A stretch of 64,000 bases of DNA from Labrenzia sp. PHM005 (GTDB lineage Bacteria; Pseudomonadota; Alphaproteobacteria; Rhizobiales; Stappiaceae): contig NZ_CP041191.1 in the NCBI RefSeq assembly GCF_006517275.1, positions 2,723,001 to 2,787,000 on the forward strand, read 5' to 3'. Under the pieces are notes generated by a model that was not told the DNA's origin, ran no database searches, and saw nothing but the letters and a program-made list of their open reading frames with translations. Positions 25,995 through 34,421 of the stretch are shown one piece after another. Position 1 is the stretch's first letter; each line of letters starts with the position of its first letter. The position numbers and the translations under genes are program-made.

Positions 25995-26390
25995 ATGAGA
26001 AAGCGTAAAAGCCACGAGTTACTCACCGAAGTCGAACTGGAGTTCATGACTGAACTCTGGAAAATCGGCGAAGGCTCCGTGCGGGATATTCTCGCATGTT
26101 TGCCGGCGGAGAGAAAACTTGCCTATACGTCTTGTGCAACCATCATGCGGATCCTGGATGACAAGGGCTTCGTGGACAGCCGGAAAGAAGGGAAGACCTT
26201 GATCTATGCCCCGCGGCTTTCCAAAGACACCTATCAGTCCCGTTCCCTGCGAAACTTGTCTGACAAGCTTTTCGACGGGACGCCTGCCTCATTGGTGGCG
26301 CGTCTTGTCGATGACTATGATCTCTCGGAGAACGATCTGGAGGAAATAAGAGCGTTACTGGACAGGAGGAGGACAGATGACGCTACCTAA
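25995..26390 (+). CDS. BlaI/MecI-type winged-helix repressor
   Basis: A 131-residue BlaI/MecI/CopY-family repressor. The winged HTH is at residues about 10-75 (LTEVELEFMTELWKIGEGSV, ILDDKGFVDSRKEGK), followed by a short dimerisation helix region. In BlaI systems, cleavage of the repressor by an M56 membrane protease induces the target genes. The next gene overlaps this one by 14 bp and encodes such a protease, so the pair looks functional. No beta-lactamase gene is nearby; the target is unknown. A link to the glycerol importer 100 bp upstream is possible but unproven. Confidence 0.85.
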   Translation: MRKRKSHELLTEVELEFMTELWKIGEGSVRDILACLPAERKLAYTSCATIMRILDDKGFVDSRKEGKTLIYAPRLSKDTYQSRSLRNLSDKLFDGTPASLVARLVDDYDLSENDLEEIRALLDRRRTDDAT

Positions 26391-27528
26391 CCAGATTTTC
26401 GATATTTACATCGACCTGAACATTACCTTCGCCATCACGGCGGTGGTTTGGCTGGTTGTAAAATACGTTCTGGAACGTATGGGAGTGAAACTGGCCTATT
26501 CCGTTCAGCTCGGTTTGCTGAATGGCCTGTTTGTCATCACCGCCATTTCGCCTGGGGCTGTTGCGCTCTACCGGCATCTTCTGGATGCGGGCATTGTTCC
26601 TGGAACCATGTCTGTCAATCTCGCTGATGCGGCTGTCTCGCAGTATCTGCGGGGAGGGATCGCGATATCGGCGCAGGATTTTCAGGAACTTTTGGGACTG
26701 AGGGCACGTCTTTCTGAGGAAATATTGGCGCTCAACTCGGCTCTCGGGACCGGCGTCGCCATTTTCTTTGTGGCTGGTGTTGCGTTCTTTGGCCTGAAAC
26801 TCTGCAAGGCTTTCATCCGGTTGAACCAGATGCTGGCCTCTTGTCATCTCTGGCGGGAGCACGGACGTCTGCGGTTGTTGTTGTCCGATACTGCGGTTGT
26901 GCCATTTTCTGCACGTGGCCTGACCAAAAACTATGTGGTTTTGCCGACCGAACTCCTGACACAGAGCGAGGATCTAAAACTTGTTCTGAAGCACGAGTTC
27001 GAACATCTGCGCCAGGGGGATGTCACCTGGGAAATCGGTCTTGAAGTGCTGCGTCCGCTGTTCTTCTGGAATCCGTTCTTCTACATCTGGAAGTCCGAAG
27101 TCGAACGGTTGCGCGAGTTGGCCTGCGATCAGAAGGTTGCGGAAAGCGCTCAAGTTGACCTGCGATCTTATTGCATGTGTCTCCTGCGGGCTGCCAAGTC
27201 CGGCTTGAAGAAGCGTGAAGCCATCTTGAACCGGAACCGGTCTGGCGTTGCTGCTGTTGCCTTGATCGAGGTTCAGGACCGTCTCCTGCGCCGGTCTCCG
27301 GCACAAAAGCTTCGCAGCCGCGTGGAAGCCTTGATGGAACCAAACCGTGTGCAGCCACATGCGGGATTTACAGCCCTTGTGGTTGTTCCGATGGCGGCCA
27401 TCGTCTTTGTGACGGCTTTGGCAATCCAGAAGCCTGCAGATTGGAGCCAGGACCGGTTGATGTTATCAGCGATCATCAATCTGGAGCGGTTGGAAACCAT
27501 CAATTCCTTCGGCAAACGACCGCAATAA
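26377..27528 (+). CDS. M56-family membrane metalloprotease (BlaR1-like, without penicillin sensor)
   Basis: A 383-residue membrane protein with N-terminal segments at about 15-30, 40-62 and 123-143. The M56 zinc motif HEFEH is at 206-210, with a later ELACD that fits the third ligand. A further hydrophobic segment lies near 330-350, where BlaR1 has its last helix, but the C-terminus ends at 383 without a penicillin-binding sensor domain. AGGAGGA precedes ATG 26377, inside the BlaI gene. It is the probable activator of the upstream repressor. Signal unknown. Confidence 0.85.
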   Translation: MTLPNQIFDIYIDLNITFAITAVVWLVVKYVLERMGVKLAYSVQLGLLNGLFVITAISPGAVALYRHLLDAGIVPGTMSVNLADAAVSQYLRGGIAISAQDFQELLGLRARLSEEILALNSALGTGVAIFFVAGVAFFGLKLCKAFIRLNQMLASCHLWREHGRLRLLLSDTAVVPFSARGLTKNYVVLPTELLTQSEDLKLVLKHEFEHLRQGDVTWEIGLEVLRPLFFWNPFFYIWKSEVERLRELACDQKVAESAQVDLRSYCMCLLRAAKSGLKKREAILNRNRSGVAAVALIEVQDRLLRRSPAQKLRSRVEALMEPNRVQPHAGFTALVVVPMAAIVFVTALAIQKPADWSQDRLMLSAIINLERLETINSFGKRPQ

Positions 27529-27866
27529 CGCTCTGACTACGAACAATCTGTCGTCCCAGTTTTTGGGGCGGCAGAGCTGTTTGAACGGGAACCGAAGAGT
27601 TCTGGCGACCTCCTCCAGCTGTAATTTGTCGGTAAAATTTTCGAGGCACTGTTAATTCCGTCCCATTGCAGGGGCTCTCCTAGTTCCAGTTACCTCTTTT
27701 TTGAGCTTTTCCGGTGTGTTGTAATCGATTGGATCGCTGATCTTCGAAGACCGTTCCGGAGATGTTTATCCTACATGCCGTCTTGGCGTTTCCGGCTCAG
27801 CGGCCGTGTGCGTTGTTGTTTTTCCATGCAGCAGCTTTGCAAGGAAGAACGGAACGTAGACGTCAT
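27529..27866. other. Gene-free stretch 3' of the M56 gene
   Basis: 338 bp with no credible gene. CTGTCGTCCC and GGGGCGGCAG around 27557-27583 form a wobble-paired 10-bp stem without a T-run, a weak terminator candidate for the BlaI/M56 operon. A minus-strand open frame reaching into the next element has no Shine-Dalgarno or family resemblance. Confidence 0.4.
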
Positions 27867-28105
27867 GAGCTAGAGCTTTTTTAAACAATACGGAGCCGCT
27901 TGATCCGCTTTTCGGGTCTGTTGACAAGCCGGGTGCAACACAGTTCAACGGATCTGAAAAGCGGACCTCCGGTGGACCAAATCCGCACAGCTGCAGCGTT
28001 GCGGAATTCGCCCGATACCCCGTATCGCACATCAATCCACGCCTTGCATCTGAGCAGATTTGAAACCATCAAGTGACTCCGTATTGTTTAAAAGTGCTCT
28101 AGCTC
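27867..28105. mobile_element. MITE-like element with long terminal inverted repeats
   Basis: A 239-bp block bounded by inverted repeats. The left end starts GAGCTAGAGCTTTTTTAAAC at 27867 and the complement of the right end starts GAGCTAGAGCACTTTTAAAC at 28105. Over 38 positions 34 match (two mismatches in the outer 29, two in the next 9). Inside, CCGCTTTTC and GAAAAGCGG form a nested stem around 27899-27965. There is no transposase and no obvious coding capacity. The flanks show no clear target duplication that I can read. This looks like a small non-autonomous transposable element or a dispersed palindromic repeat. Confidence 0.75.
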
Positions 28106-28527
28106 GCGGTGTTCAAAAACCGCATAAGTGAAACCGAAGTGTCGAGCCGGATTTGTTCCTCTTCAGGATCAAATCCGGCCGGTCGGATACAAGTGTTATT
28201 GGGGCGATTGGGCGAGGGCACTATGTGTTGCTGACGGGGTCAGTCAACAGGAACCGTAATCTTCATGGCTCGAAGAACTTTCGCAGCAAAGCAGGTGCGC
28301 CGCTGAGATTAGCGATGGGGCCGCGTCAAATAGTAATTCGTGTCAAATGAATCGCTATGCGGTCTCTCCAGACATTTAGTACGTCGAAGGAGAGAGCCCC
28401 AATTGTTGGGCTGCGCCTGCGGCTGTATCAATTTCTTGCAAAACTTATGTTCGGCCGCCCGGCAGCGTTTAATCGTTTTAGTTCCCGGGAATGTTTATGT
28501 TTTTTGATCTATCTGGTCATTTGAACC
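28106..28527. other. Gene-free stretch after the MITE
   Basis: 422 bp without a convincing gene; short frames here lack ribosome sites and family features. The stretch is followed by the 27-residue membrane protein on the minus strand. Confidence 0.4.
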
Positions 28528-28611
28528 TTAGATCACGCCGAGAACGATTGCTGCCAAGAAAGCGAAAGCAGCAAAAAATGCGATCATGTTTAGGTTACGC
28601 GTAAGAGTCAT
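28528..28611 (-). CDS. 27-residue single-span membrane protein
   Basis: A 27-codon frame (MTLTRNLNMIAFFAAFAFLA followed by AIVLGVI) with a very strong ribosome site, GGGAGGAATAAG directly before ATG 28611. Residues 9-27 form one hydrophobic helix after a short basic N-terminus, giving an N-in/C-out topology by the positive-inside rule. A longer minus-strand frame through this region only exists because no stop falls upstream. Short one-helix proteins of this sort exist in alphaproteobacteria but function is unknown. Confidence 0.65.
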   Translation of the reverse strand: MTLTRNLNMIAFFAAFAFLAAIVLGVI

Positions 28612-28835
28612 CTTATTCCTCCCGTCACCTCGGTCACAGCCTGTTACACTAGTCCAGTCTGGCGCAGATGCGAAGAAAAAACGTTGCTGCAATGCAGCGA
28701 CAAAAACGCGTATAGGTTGTGAAGAGGCCGAATGCGGTGCATTTCTGATAAAGATTAACCCGCTTAAGTAGCGGTCTATTAAGATGGTTTTAGTACTTTG
28801 CAAACAGTCAACCCGTGTGGCGCTGCGGAGATGGA

Positions 28836-29999
28836 ATGACCGAACTGGCAAAGCTTGCTGATCTTGCGAAAGATTCAAGTATCGCAGGCCGTAAAAACCT
28901 CATTGGGACACTTACGGATATGTATCTGGCTGCTGGTGATGCCCGCGGCGAGCAGATATCATTTTTGTTTGGCGATATAGCTCTGAAATTACTTGGCCAA
29001 TTAGAGGAAGAAACCCGGGCGGCATTGGCCGAAAGGGTCTGTGCCGATGATATGGCGCCGCACCAATTAATGCTTCAATTGGCTAAGGATTCGGTGTCGG
29101 TTGCCGAGCCCGTCCTGCAAAATTCTCCAGTCTTGCAGCCTGAGGATCTGGTTGCGATAGCATCAACAGCGTCGATGGATCATCTTGGAGCGATTGCCGG
29201 CCGGGAATCGGTCGAGCAGGCGGTGACGGCGGTCCTCGTAGACCGGGGAGATCAAACTGTTCTGTCGAAGGTCGCCGAAAACAAGGGAGCCGACTTTACC
29301 GAAGCATCGTTCTTTGTGATTCTGGAAAAGGCGGGAGATGTTGAACAGATCCAGGCCGCCTTGATGGTCCGCCCTGACCTCCCCGAGGAGGCGGGCCGTA
29401 TGCTCTTGCCCAAGTTGTCGGATGATCTGAAAAAACGGGTGAGTTCCCTTGGAGCCGACAACAAACTGGCCAAGCTGATAAACGAACGGGTGGAAAAGGC
29501 CCGGGCAAAACAACTGGAACGGCTTAAAATCCAAACGAGCGCGCTGGTGAAGGAAATCGACAGCGGCAAAATGTTGGTCGACGACGTGGTCCGGCGAATT
29601 GCGCGATCTGGCAAGCCCTCAGAATTGGGGATGCTGCTGGCCGGCGTAAGCAAACTGCCTTTTGATGCTGTGTCGCAACTGCTGTTTAGCCAGAACGACA
29701 AACCGTTGGTTATCGTCTGCAAAGCTGTTGGGGTTACCACAGAATCATACAAGGACGTTCTGATGATGCGGGCGCAGCGGTTACGGATCGACGGAATGGA
29801 GCTGAATGAAGCCATCCAACGCTTCGGCTTGATGAGTGTTGACGGCGCGAGCAGATCATTGGAGGTCTTGCGGCAGTCCTGCCAGCCGGCAGCCCCTGAA
29901 AAACCTGCAGAGCAGCCAGTTGCGCTTCAAGAGACCGATAAGCAAAAACCATCAGCCCGTGCACCTAAGAAAAACGTACCTTTCGCTGCACAGCGCTAA
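28836..29999 (+). CDS. DUF2336-family protein
   Basis: A 387-residue acidic protein of the DUF2336 family, an alphaproteobacterial helical-repeat protein with no known biochemical function. The early segment FLFGDIALKLLGQLEEETRA and repeated degenerate helical units follow the family pattern. The C-terminal 40 residues are rich in Pro, Ala and Lys. There is no signal peptide or transmembrane segment. ATG 28836 has GGAG about ten bases upstream; an upstream GTG is an alternative. The gene stands alone, converging with the LysE gene 23 bp away. Confidence 0.75.
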   Translation: MTELAKLADLAKDSSIAGRKNLIGTLTDMYLAAGDARGEQISFLFGDIALKLLGQLEEETRAALAERVCADDMAPHQLMLQLAKDSVSVAEPVLQNSPVLQPEDLVAIASTASMDHLGAIAGRESVEQAVTAVLVDRGDQTVLSKVAENKGADFTEASFFVILEKAGDVEQIQAALMVRPDLPEEAGRMLLPKLSDDLKKRVSSLGADNKLAKLINERVEKARAKQLERLKIQTSALVKEIDSGKMLVDDVVRRIARSGKPSELGMLLAGVSKLPFDAVSQLLFSQNDKPLVIVCKAVGVTTESYKDVLMMRAQRLRIDGMELNEAIQRFGLMSVDGASRSLEVLRQSCQPAAPEKPAEQPVALQETDKQKPSARAPKKNVPFAAQR

Positions 30000-30022
30000 C
30001 GCCCGTTGACCGCTGGATGGCC

Positions 30023-30649
30023 TTAACCTGAAGATCTTTGCAAGGTGGCAGTCATTGCTGCCGCAGAAATCAAGAAACCACCACCGATCCTATTGATCAG
30101 CTGGATCAAAGACGGATTGCGCAGTCTTTGACCGATTGCAGCAGCAGCCAACGCATAGATAGCCGCATTGACGATCCCCAATATCACGAAAGTTGTGCCG
30201 AGCAGCGCAAGTTGCGGCACGACCGGGGCTTGCTGTGCGATGAAGTGGGGCAGGAAAGCCATAAAAAACACAATGCCTTTGGGATTGAGTGCGGTGACCA
30301 CATAGGCGTGCCAGAAAATTTTTCCCGCCGGAATATCGGCGACACTGTGCGGGCCAAGGGCTGCAGGCCTGCTGCGCCACATTTTTATGCCAAGCCAGAC
30401 AAGATATGCCGCGCCAACCCATTTTAGCACGGAAAAGGCCGTTGCCGAGGTCGCCAAAATAGCTCCAAGTCCCATCAGAGAGGCAATCGCAGCCGTCGCA
30501 TCGCCAAGGCCAACACCCATGACACTTGCGAAAGCTGACTTGCGGCCTTGCGTGAGCGCGTAGCTGACAACCAGCATAACGGTCGGGCCCGGCACAGCGA
30601 GCACGATCAGAGTGGCGACAACATAGGCGGAATAAAGTTCAATCGTCAT
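30023..30649 (-). CDS. LysE/RhtB-family amino-acid exporter
   Basis: A 208-residue membrane protein with about six segments and the RhtB/LysE start AVPGPTVMLVVSYALTQGRK containing the family GP motif. GVGLGDATAAIASLMGLGAI follows in the second segment. It exports amino acids or related metabolites; substrate cannot be told from sequence. It is monocistronic and converges with the DUF2336 gene. Confidence 0.88.
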   Translation of the reverse strand: MTIELYSAYVVATLIVLAVPGPTVMLVVSYALTQGRKSAFASVMGVGLGDATAAIASLMGLGAILATSATAFSVLKWVGAAYLVWLGIKMWRSRPAALGPHSVADIPAGKIFWHAYVVTALNPKGIVFFMAFLPHFIAQQAPVVPQLALLGTTFVILGIVNAAIYALAAAAIGQRLRNPSLIQLINRIGGGFLISAAAMTATLQRSSG

Positions 30650-30738
30650 CTTCAGGCACCTTGGTTTGACCAGAGGATAGACGGGGCCGGTTCAATATAC
30701 AATCATATGGCTCACCGGCCGATGTGAGGAGGCGAGGT

Positions 30739-31485
30739 TTGCGGATAGATATTTCGGTCCTTGTTGTTGGATGGACCATTGGTTGTTGTTGGAGTGTTCA
30801 GGCGAGCGGGCAAAGTGTTCCGTCTCCTGCAGTCAAACCCTTGCAAGGAGTTGTAAAGTCTCCCGTTTCTGAACGTGATGTGTTGCCGCCGAAAAAGCCC
30901 ACGCCCAATTCAAACCCGGTTGCAGACCGTGGAAAAACATTTGCTTGCGAATTGCCGTTTGCGAAGTTCACGAAAGTGCCGCCTGTTCGATCTGATGATG
31001 GCTGCGGTTTTGACAAGGCCGTGGTTTTAACGGCTCTGAAGACACCAGACCGGGGTACGATCCGCCTTTCGTCACCGGTCACCGTGTCGTGTGAATTTGC
31101 AGCACTGTTTTCCGAATGGGGTGTTTCAGATGCTTCTGCGATCGCCGGTCGAATATTTGGCAGCCCGATTAGCGTGATAAACACCGGCCCAGGCTACCAA
31201 TGCCGGCGCCGGAACAATCAACCGGATGGAAAACTGTCTGAGCACGCGCTCGGGAAGGCCGTGGATATTTCCGGATTTCAAACTCTGAGTGGGCAACAGG
31301 TTTCCGTGGAGACGGATTGGTCTTCCGACACCGCATCTGGGAAGTTTTTAAAGGAAGTGCATGCTTCGGCATGCCAGAGGTTCACCACCGTTCTGGGGCC
31401 GGACGCCGACCCCAATCACAAATCTCATTTTCATTTGGATACGGGCTGTCACGGCAAGGACTGCACCTATCTGATCTGCCAATAG
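30739..31485 (+). CDS. Extensin-family protein (D-Ala-D-Ala carboxypeptidase-like fold)
   Basis: A 248-residue exported protein of the extensin-like C-terminal family, often linked to zinc carboxypeptidase folds that act on cell-wall peptides. SEHALGKAVDIS (near 170) and HFHLDTGCHG (near 230) carry the expected His and Asp metal ligands. TTG 30739 is chosen because AGGAGG ends six bases upstream; an upstream GTG would have its start overlapping the Shine-Dalgarno. The resulting signal peptide runs to about residue 24 (QASG). Cysteines may be disulfide-linked in the periplasm. Activity is inferred. Confidence 0.75.
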   Translation: MRIDISVLVVGWTIGCCWSVQASGQSVPSPAVKPLQGVVKSPVSERDVLPPKKPTPNSNPVADRGKTFACELPFAKFTKVPPVRSDDGCGFDKAVVLTALKTPDRGTIRLSSPVTVSCEFAALFSEWGVSDASAIAGRIFGSPISVINTGPGYQCRRRNNQPDGKLSEHALGKAVDISGFQTLSGQQVSVETDWSSDTASGKFLKEVHASACQRFTTVLGPDADPNHKSHFHLDTGCHGKDCTYLICQ

Positions 31486-31562
31486 GCGGCGCCCGGTCTG
31501 GAAAGCCAGCCGCTGCGGTAGGGCCGGTTCGGCTGGCCGGAACCACGGCGGCTGGGAGCGCT

Positions 31563-31994
31563 TTATTGGCAAAACCTTTGTACACCGCGATAAGTCGTAT
31601 AAGTGCCAGTTTGTGGATTGAAAGACCGGTATTTGGCGGAACAATAGTCATACCAGGCCGGGCTCCAGGGCTGGTAACCTACAGGACCGGAAACGTGGCC
31701 GGGATAAGGTGCTGGTGGATAGGCAGGGCCAGGAGGCGGTCCGGCATACGATGGCCGGTTGGTGGCGCTGAGCAGGATCGCACCAGCGGCGAGGCCAATA
31801 ATCCCGGCAGCGACGGCTGCCCCGGCATTGTTGTTTTTGTGTTTGCGATGATGCCGCCCAGGCCGGTGTTGGTGGTGATGGCCGCCATGATCGCGCCAGC
31901 CGTGACGCGGTCCAGCTTCTGCTGTTGCGATCGTTGGCACAAGAAGGGCGCCCGATAGGGCTGCGGCAAGAAGACGTTTGCTCAAAGCGTTCAT
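31563..31994 (-). CDS. BA14K-family surface protein
   Basis: A 143-residue protein with a signal peptide (to about residue 27), a His/Gly-rich segment (HGGHHHQHRPGRHHRKHKNN), a hydrophobic glycine/alanine stretch and a Pro/Gly/Tyr linker. The BA14K-type tail is YCSAKYRSFNPQTGTY followed by the closing cysteine. BA14K proteins are immunoreactive surface proteins of Brucella and relatives. The His-rich segment suggests metal binding. AAGGAG lies ten bases before ATG 31994. It converges with the extensin-family gene. Confidence 0.88.
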   Translation of the reverse strand: MNALSKRLLAAALSGALLVPTIATAEAGPRHGWRDHGGHHHQHRPGRHHRKHKNNNAGAAVAAGIIGLAAGAILLSATNRPSYAGPPPGPAYPPAPYPGHVSGPVGYQPWSPAWYDYCSAKYRSFNPQTGTYTTYRGVQRFCQ

Positions 31995-32192
31995 TTTGTT
32001 TCTCCTTTAAGGCCTTGTGCCTTGAGGCAGGGTTTTGAACTCGTTGGAGGCAATATGGCGGCCGCGCCCTGAACCGGTTCTGAGACCGCCGTTCATCTTG
32101 CGTTCAGGTTTGACGGAGCGCGGGTATGACGCGTTTACGGAGCGGTGCTGGTGTGCGACACCTCATACTGACTAAATTGGAGGAATGTGGTT

Positions 32193-32975
32193 GTGAGTGG
32201 AAACGAGCCGGACAATGCAGAACCCAAGTCCGTGATCCGGACAACCGACGATGAAGCGCGCCGTCTGGCCAAGGGCCTCATCCGCTCAGCACGCTTCGGC
32301 GCTTTGGCGGTGCTTGATGCTAAGACCGCTGCCCCTTTGGCCAGCCGCGTGGCAACTGCGACCGATCTGGATGGAACACCGGTTATTTTGACCAGTACAT
32401 TGTCCGGACATACGGCAGGGATCCTGGCCAATCCTGTCTGTTCGCTCCTGATGGGGGAGCCCGGAAAGGGCGACCCATTGGCACACCCGCGGATATCGTT
32501 GTTTTGTAACGCGGTTAAAATCGACCGGGAGTCAGAAAACCATGTCCGGCTGCGTCGGCGGTATCTAGCCCGCCATCCTAAGGCAGAGCTTTATGCGGAT
32601 TTCGGCGATTTTTCTTTTTTCCGGATGGAGCTCTCAGGGGCCAGTCTAAATGGCGGGTTCGGTAAGGCCTTTGAACTGACGACAGATGATCTGGTCGTAC
32701 CCATTGCTGATGTGGGCAGTTGGGCTGCAATGGATAGTGGGGCGAGTGTCCACATGAACGATGACCATAAAGACGCAATCAAATTGTATGCAGAGGTCCT
32801 TTGTCATTCCGAGGCCGCCAATTGGCGGCTCGCATGCCTGGATCCGGAGGGCCTGGATTTGGTTGCAGGCGACAGGGTAGCGCGTCTTTGGTTTAAGACG
32901 CCTTTGGAAATCCCGGATCAGGTGAGGGCAGAACTTGTCTCTCTGGCCCAGGAAGCACGCGCGGGTTCTTCCTGA
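32193..32975 (+). CDS. HugZ-like/pyridoxamine-phosphate-oxidase-fold protein with DUF2470 domain
   Basis: A 260-residue cytoplasmic protein. An N-terminal flavin-nucleotide-binding split-barrel (about 15-150) contains LIRSARFGALAVLD and PVCSLLMGEPGKGDP, followed by a C-terminal DUF2470 domain (about 165-255) with MNDDHKDAI. This arrangement is typical of HugZ/HutZ-type proteins linked to haem utilisation, although haem activity cannot be shown here. GTG 32193 has GGAGGA eight bases upstream; the GTG at 32187 lies too near. Confidence 0.8.
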   Translation: MSGNEPDNAEPKSVIRTTDDEARRLAKGLIRSARFGALAVLDAKTAAPLASRVATATDLDGTPVILTSTLSGHTAGILANPVCSLLMGEPGKGDPLAHPRISLFCNAVKIDRESENHVRLRRRYLARHPKAELYADFGDFSFFRMELSGASLNGGFGKAFELTTDDLVVPIADVGSWAAMDSGASVHMNDDHKDAIKLYAEVLCHSEAANWRLACLDPEGLDLVAGDRVARLWFKTPLEIPDQVRAELVSLAQEARAGSS

Positions 32976-33013
32976 GAGGTCTGTTGAGGGGATTCTTGCA
33001 GCCCGCGCCAGAT

Positions 33014-33937
33014 TCAGTGCGCGCCAATGCTAGCTTTTTGCAGATCCTCGGAAGCGCTGGTAGGGGAAAAGATAACCTGGTTCCGGCCAGCCCGCTTGGC
33101 CGCGTACATAGCGGTGTCGGCTGCATTGATGACGCTGGTCACATCATGGTCGGCACTCAGCCGCGTAATCCCAAAAGAAGCCGTTGTCGAGAACCGCGTC
33201 CCGTCCGGGGCTTCATAACTCTCTCTGGAAATCGCGCTGCGCAAGCGTTCGGCAACATTGGCAATTCTGTCTTCCCCGACATCACTGATACACAACAGGA
33301 ATTCTTCCCCGCCATAACGGAAAAATAGATCACTGGATCGGATATGATCACGGACAACTGACGAGAAACCTTTCAGCACCCGGTCACCAACTTCATGGCC
33401 ATAGCGGTCATTGATGGACTTGAAGTGGTCCAGATCGATCATCAGAATCCAACTTGGCAAACCCGAGCCAATTTTTGCAATCCGGTCCTCCAGCAGAGCC
33501 CGCATGTGTGACCGGTTTTGTGCCCCAGTCAGCGGGTCTGTAGCGTTGATTGCCGCAATGATTGAATCATAGGCAGTTCCTATGAGTTTTTCGAATTCAG
33601 AAGCTGCGACCAGAAAATCTTCATAGGTGCGTTCCTCAATCATCGCTCCCGAATTGGCGGCCATAACCATAGTCCGGGCGAGATCATGGATGTGTTTGTG
33701 GCGCGATCTAAGCTCTTGATGCTGGCCGTCATTGGAAAACAGTTTTCCAGCACGGACTTCCAGCCAATGGCCGAGAGGACAGTGCAAATGTGCGTCCTCT
33801 TCCAGCATGTCAGCTGCAGCCGAAGTTCTGCAAATCAAACTCTTGTTCAGGCGGTCGATCCAGGCTTTATGCTCTTCTAATAGAGCGTCAATTTCTTTCG
33901 CTGTTTCCACCTGCCTTTGAGTAGGAATAATCTCCAT
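33014..33937 (-). CDS. CZB-GGEEF diguanylate cyclase
   Basis: A 307-residue cytoplasmic protein. The N-terminal CZB zinc-binding domain (about 1-95) has candidate ligands H23, C53, H80 and H84, the same spacing as the CZB of E. coli DgcZ. The GGDEF domain from about 135 has a GGEEF active site (209-213) and an inhibitory I-site RSSD (200-203), so c-di-GMP synthesis under feedback control is expected. ATG 33937 is used; a TTG nine bases earlier has a better-spaced AGGAG and could be the real start. Zinc probably controls activity. A paralogue with the same residues lies at 36429. Confidence 0.88.
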   Translation of the reverse strand: MEIIPTQRQVETAKEIDALLEEHKAWIDRLNKSLICRTSAAADMLEEDAHLHCPLGHWLEVRAGKLFSNDGQHQELRSRHKHIHDLARTMVMAANSGAMIEERTYEDFLVAASEFEKLIGTAYDSIIAAINATDPLTGAQNRSHMRALLEDRIAKIGSGLPSWILMIDLDHFKSINDRYGHEVGDRVLKGFSSVVRDHIRSSDLFFRYGGEEFLLCISDVGEDRIANVAERLRSAISRESYEAPDGTRFSTTASFGITRLSADHDVTSVINAADTAMYAAKRAGRNQVIFSPTSASEDLQKASIGAH

Positions 33938-34421
33938 GTTCCGCAAAAATTCTCCTGAAAACACAGAAGGGACTGACAATGGGCGGATTTAACGTCATTT
34001 GTCAGATTTACACAATATGATTCATGTATAAGTTTCAAAAAATCGTCTTATTATTATTTTTAGAGAAATTTATTTGTGAAATATGCATATCTTCCGTAGC
34101 GGAATATAAATTATTCAGATTTGTAGATTTTTTGGGAGATTTTGATTGAATTTATATAGATGCAAAAATTATAAATCTCGCGTATTTCTAAGGGAGATTG
34201 TCTGTTTGATTTGTTTTTACTATTTTTGGGGGGCTTTTCTAGATAACTATGCATTTTGCAAGTAAAGCTGGTTTGAGTGATATTGCGTCATTTCAGCGTC
34301 GTCAAATCGAAACACTTCAGCCTTGTCGAAAGGGCTTCTTTCAACAAGGCTTGTGTTAGAGGACTGCCCTCGTGTTCAGCTCAGCTGGAGCAGTCCGTCC
34401 CATATTGCCTGGGTTTACGGT
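33938..34421. other. AT-rich gap with a strong hairpin
   Basis: 484 bp without a gene, very AT-rich from 34000 to 34260. AGCCTTGTCGAAAG (34319-34332) and CTTTCAACAAGGCT (34338-34351) form a 14-bp stem with one mismatch and a 5-base loop, about 70 bp downstream of the chemoreceptor stop on the minus strand. No T-run follows. The gap must also carry the promoter of the cyclase at 33937. Confidence 0.6.

Noticed and set aside
27766..28035. A 89-codon minus-strand frame
   Set aside because: It spans the boundary and interior of the MITE-like element and lacks a ribosome site and family resemblance.
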